64,000 bases of DNA from Quillaja saponaria (Eukaryota > Streptophyta > Magnoliopsida > Fabales > Quillajaceae), in NCBI GenBank assembly GCA_029379385.1, contig CM055612.1, positions 12,958,001 through 13,022,000 on the forward strand, read 5' to 3'. The notes beneath the pieces are model-generated. The model saw only the letters and a program-made list of their open reading frames with translations. It had not been told where the DNA came from and did no database searches. Positions 62,251 through 64,000 of the stretch are shown piece after piece (position 1 is the first letter of the stretch; every line of letters begins with the position of its first letter). A program made the translations under genes and the position numbers.

Positions 62251-64000
62251 TGGATGTCTATTCAGCCTCCATTTCACCTGCAGCGCCTCTCTTGGAGTTT
62301 TTAAATTTAAATATACTTGCAAAAATCATAATGTTATGCATAAGAGCAAAATAAATAACAAATACGCACATATTTACCACACTATGACCAAAGAAATATA
62401 CAAACTAATAAGTCTGCTAGATAGATTGTAAGCTCCCATGCATAGATTAATGTAGTAATTAGTTTATTTTTCTAGGATAGGTAATTAGCTATATTAAGCC
62501 TGGTTATGTAATAATAATAATATTTCTAAAAACTGTGAACAGATTCTAAGATAGCGAATGAAAAAGTAATAGTTGAATTATTATTTTTTTTTACTAGAAA
62601 GTGAGTTGAAAAAGAAAATAACAAAATACGGTAAAACTTTTTTTTGTTTTTTTTGCCATAGTTGGAGGTTCAACGTGGAAATGTTTTTCTAAGCAATTCT
62701 TGACTAGAAGAGTTGTTTCCCTGAAGAAGAGAGTCTGAAAATGCAGTATGAAAAAAATGAGAGGAAGATGGAGATGAGGATTGGACGCTAGGGTTTAGTT
62801 TTCATAGAAACAGAGGTTGAGACAGTCTGGTAATGGTCTTGGGTTGAGTTCCTAGAATGTTCTACAGAAGCCCAATGACAAATAACGCTAACCCAACTGA
62901 AAACAAACACATTTTGAGTCGTTTGGAGTATGTGAGATCATAAGATCGTACAGTTTTACGTGTTAGCTCATGATTTTGACAACAGTGCTTGAGTTCGCTC
63001 CCTCTGGTGGGTTTTAGTGAATTTTTACTCAACAAAAGAAAAAGAAAAAGATTGGATTGCTCTGATACAAAGTTGCAATGAAAGAGTGAAGAGAAGAGAA
63101 AGAGAATGGTTTTAGCTTGTATGTTTCAGATATTTCTTATTCTGTCCTACATCCCTAATCCATATTTGATTACTTGGAATATATGACATGAATGGCCACT
63201 TAAATGACAGCAATCAACAATCCTAGTACAGCTGTTAACTCTAACCTAAACTATAAGCCATTGAAATGAATTCTAACAACAACAGAACAGTGTATGGATT
63301 ATTGATTTACTGTGTTACACTTGACAACAGAAGTCTCATATTTTTTTCGTTCGCCTTCCCTTGTTGAAAAGTAAGTAGTATAACCAAAAGTATCATCTGT
63401 CTTCTTTGGTCAAAATGTAATGGCAATCTCTACTTTTGGAAGCACTGTACCTACCTATACACTAATCAACTGCTTGCTAAAGAATTGGATTAATATACCT
63501 TTTATAAATTCATATAATAGCTTATATAAAATTCACCTATGCAGGCATGAGTTCACAAATATAAAAAAAAAGAAAAAGAAATGACTAATAGAAAAAAGAA
63601 AAGAAAAGAAAAAAGAACTGGGTTAATTGCACTTTATTCTTGCAAACTATTGTAACTATTGTGACTAAAATGATTTAAGTTGGGTGGAATGGGATAGGGA
63701 GACCCCAAGTCTCAGATAGGAAATGTGAGGTGTGAACATGTGGTTATTTGCAATGAGTATCTAATTACTAAGTAACTTGGCTAGCCTTTTTAGCTCCACA
63801 TGGATTCGGTCTGTTCCTCAAGTTTATAGGCCAGTAGGCCTATTTTGGGTGTGAGAATCCTCAAGTTACTTAGCCCAGTTAACAGCAATGACGCATTTCC
63901 TCTTAAGTTTTAAGTTGGTGCAACTGACCTTCTTGTTTGCATAGTTTCTAAACAAATGCTCTTCATCTTTTTAATTGGGTTTAAAGTATGAGGTTACAGC
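62251..64000. other. Intron 17 remainder with an LTR/primer-site fossil
   Basis: At 63059-63070 the plus strand reads GCTCTGATACAA, the complement of TTGTATCAGAGC, close to the methionine-tRNA primer site of Copia elements. An LTR-like stretch would lie to its right (about 63075-63350) in minus orientation, but no coding remnant adjoins it. Elsewhere I see no gene, and no APC1 exon. Confidence 0.4.

Noticed and set aside
1..64000. CRISPR arrays, operons, ribosome binding sites or other prokaryotic systems
   Set aside because: The window is plant nuclear DNA with spliced genes. The repeats found are tandem duplications, satellites and transposons, without spacer-repeat periodicity.

Overview
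The window is nuclear DNA of a flowering plant, most likely a woody eudicot. The signs are AT-rich sequence, GT-AG spliced genes with large introns, many plant-type transposons (hAT, Copia, L1) and a fragment of plastid DNA. It holds two conserved host genes in head-to-head orientation, separated by about 11 kb of repeats. I assembled both exon by exon, checking splice sites and reading phase by hand.

Layout: 305-4702 is a degenerate hAT transposon with a perfect 8-bp target duplication. 4751-8770 is intergenic, with one small terminal-inverted-repeat (TIR) element and some unidentified coding-like scraps. 9087-24533 (minus strand) is a complete clathrin heavy chain gene of 30 exons, 5112 nt including the stop, 1703 residues. 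Its longer introns carry non-autonomous DNA elements and a retrotransposon fossil. 24534-28877 is AT-rich spacer with two long tandem repeats. 28886-33136 is a second hAT element whose transposase is nearly readable. 33145-35519 is the spacer and upstream region of the next gene.

From 35520 (plus strand) runs APC1, the largest subunit of the anaphase-promoting complex. Seventeen exons (3120 nt, 1040 codons) are present up to 53839, where the proteasome/cyclosome repeats begin. The rest lies beyond the window, so intron 17 is at least 10.1 kb unless the gene is truncated. The APC1 introns are crowded: four 3' fragments of one L1 family in sense orientation, a gutted Copia element, a hAT-like element, a 267-bp duplication that copied the exon 16 splice donor and, in intron 17, plastid trnI-trnA DNA, a 5'-truncated Copia element and two L1 remnants.

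The two host genes are functionally unrelated: endocytic coat formation versus cell-cycle ubiquitin ligase. I found no new defence, metabolic or regulatory system. The unusual content is the structural history of the APC1 introns and the intergenic repeats.
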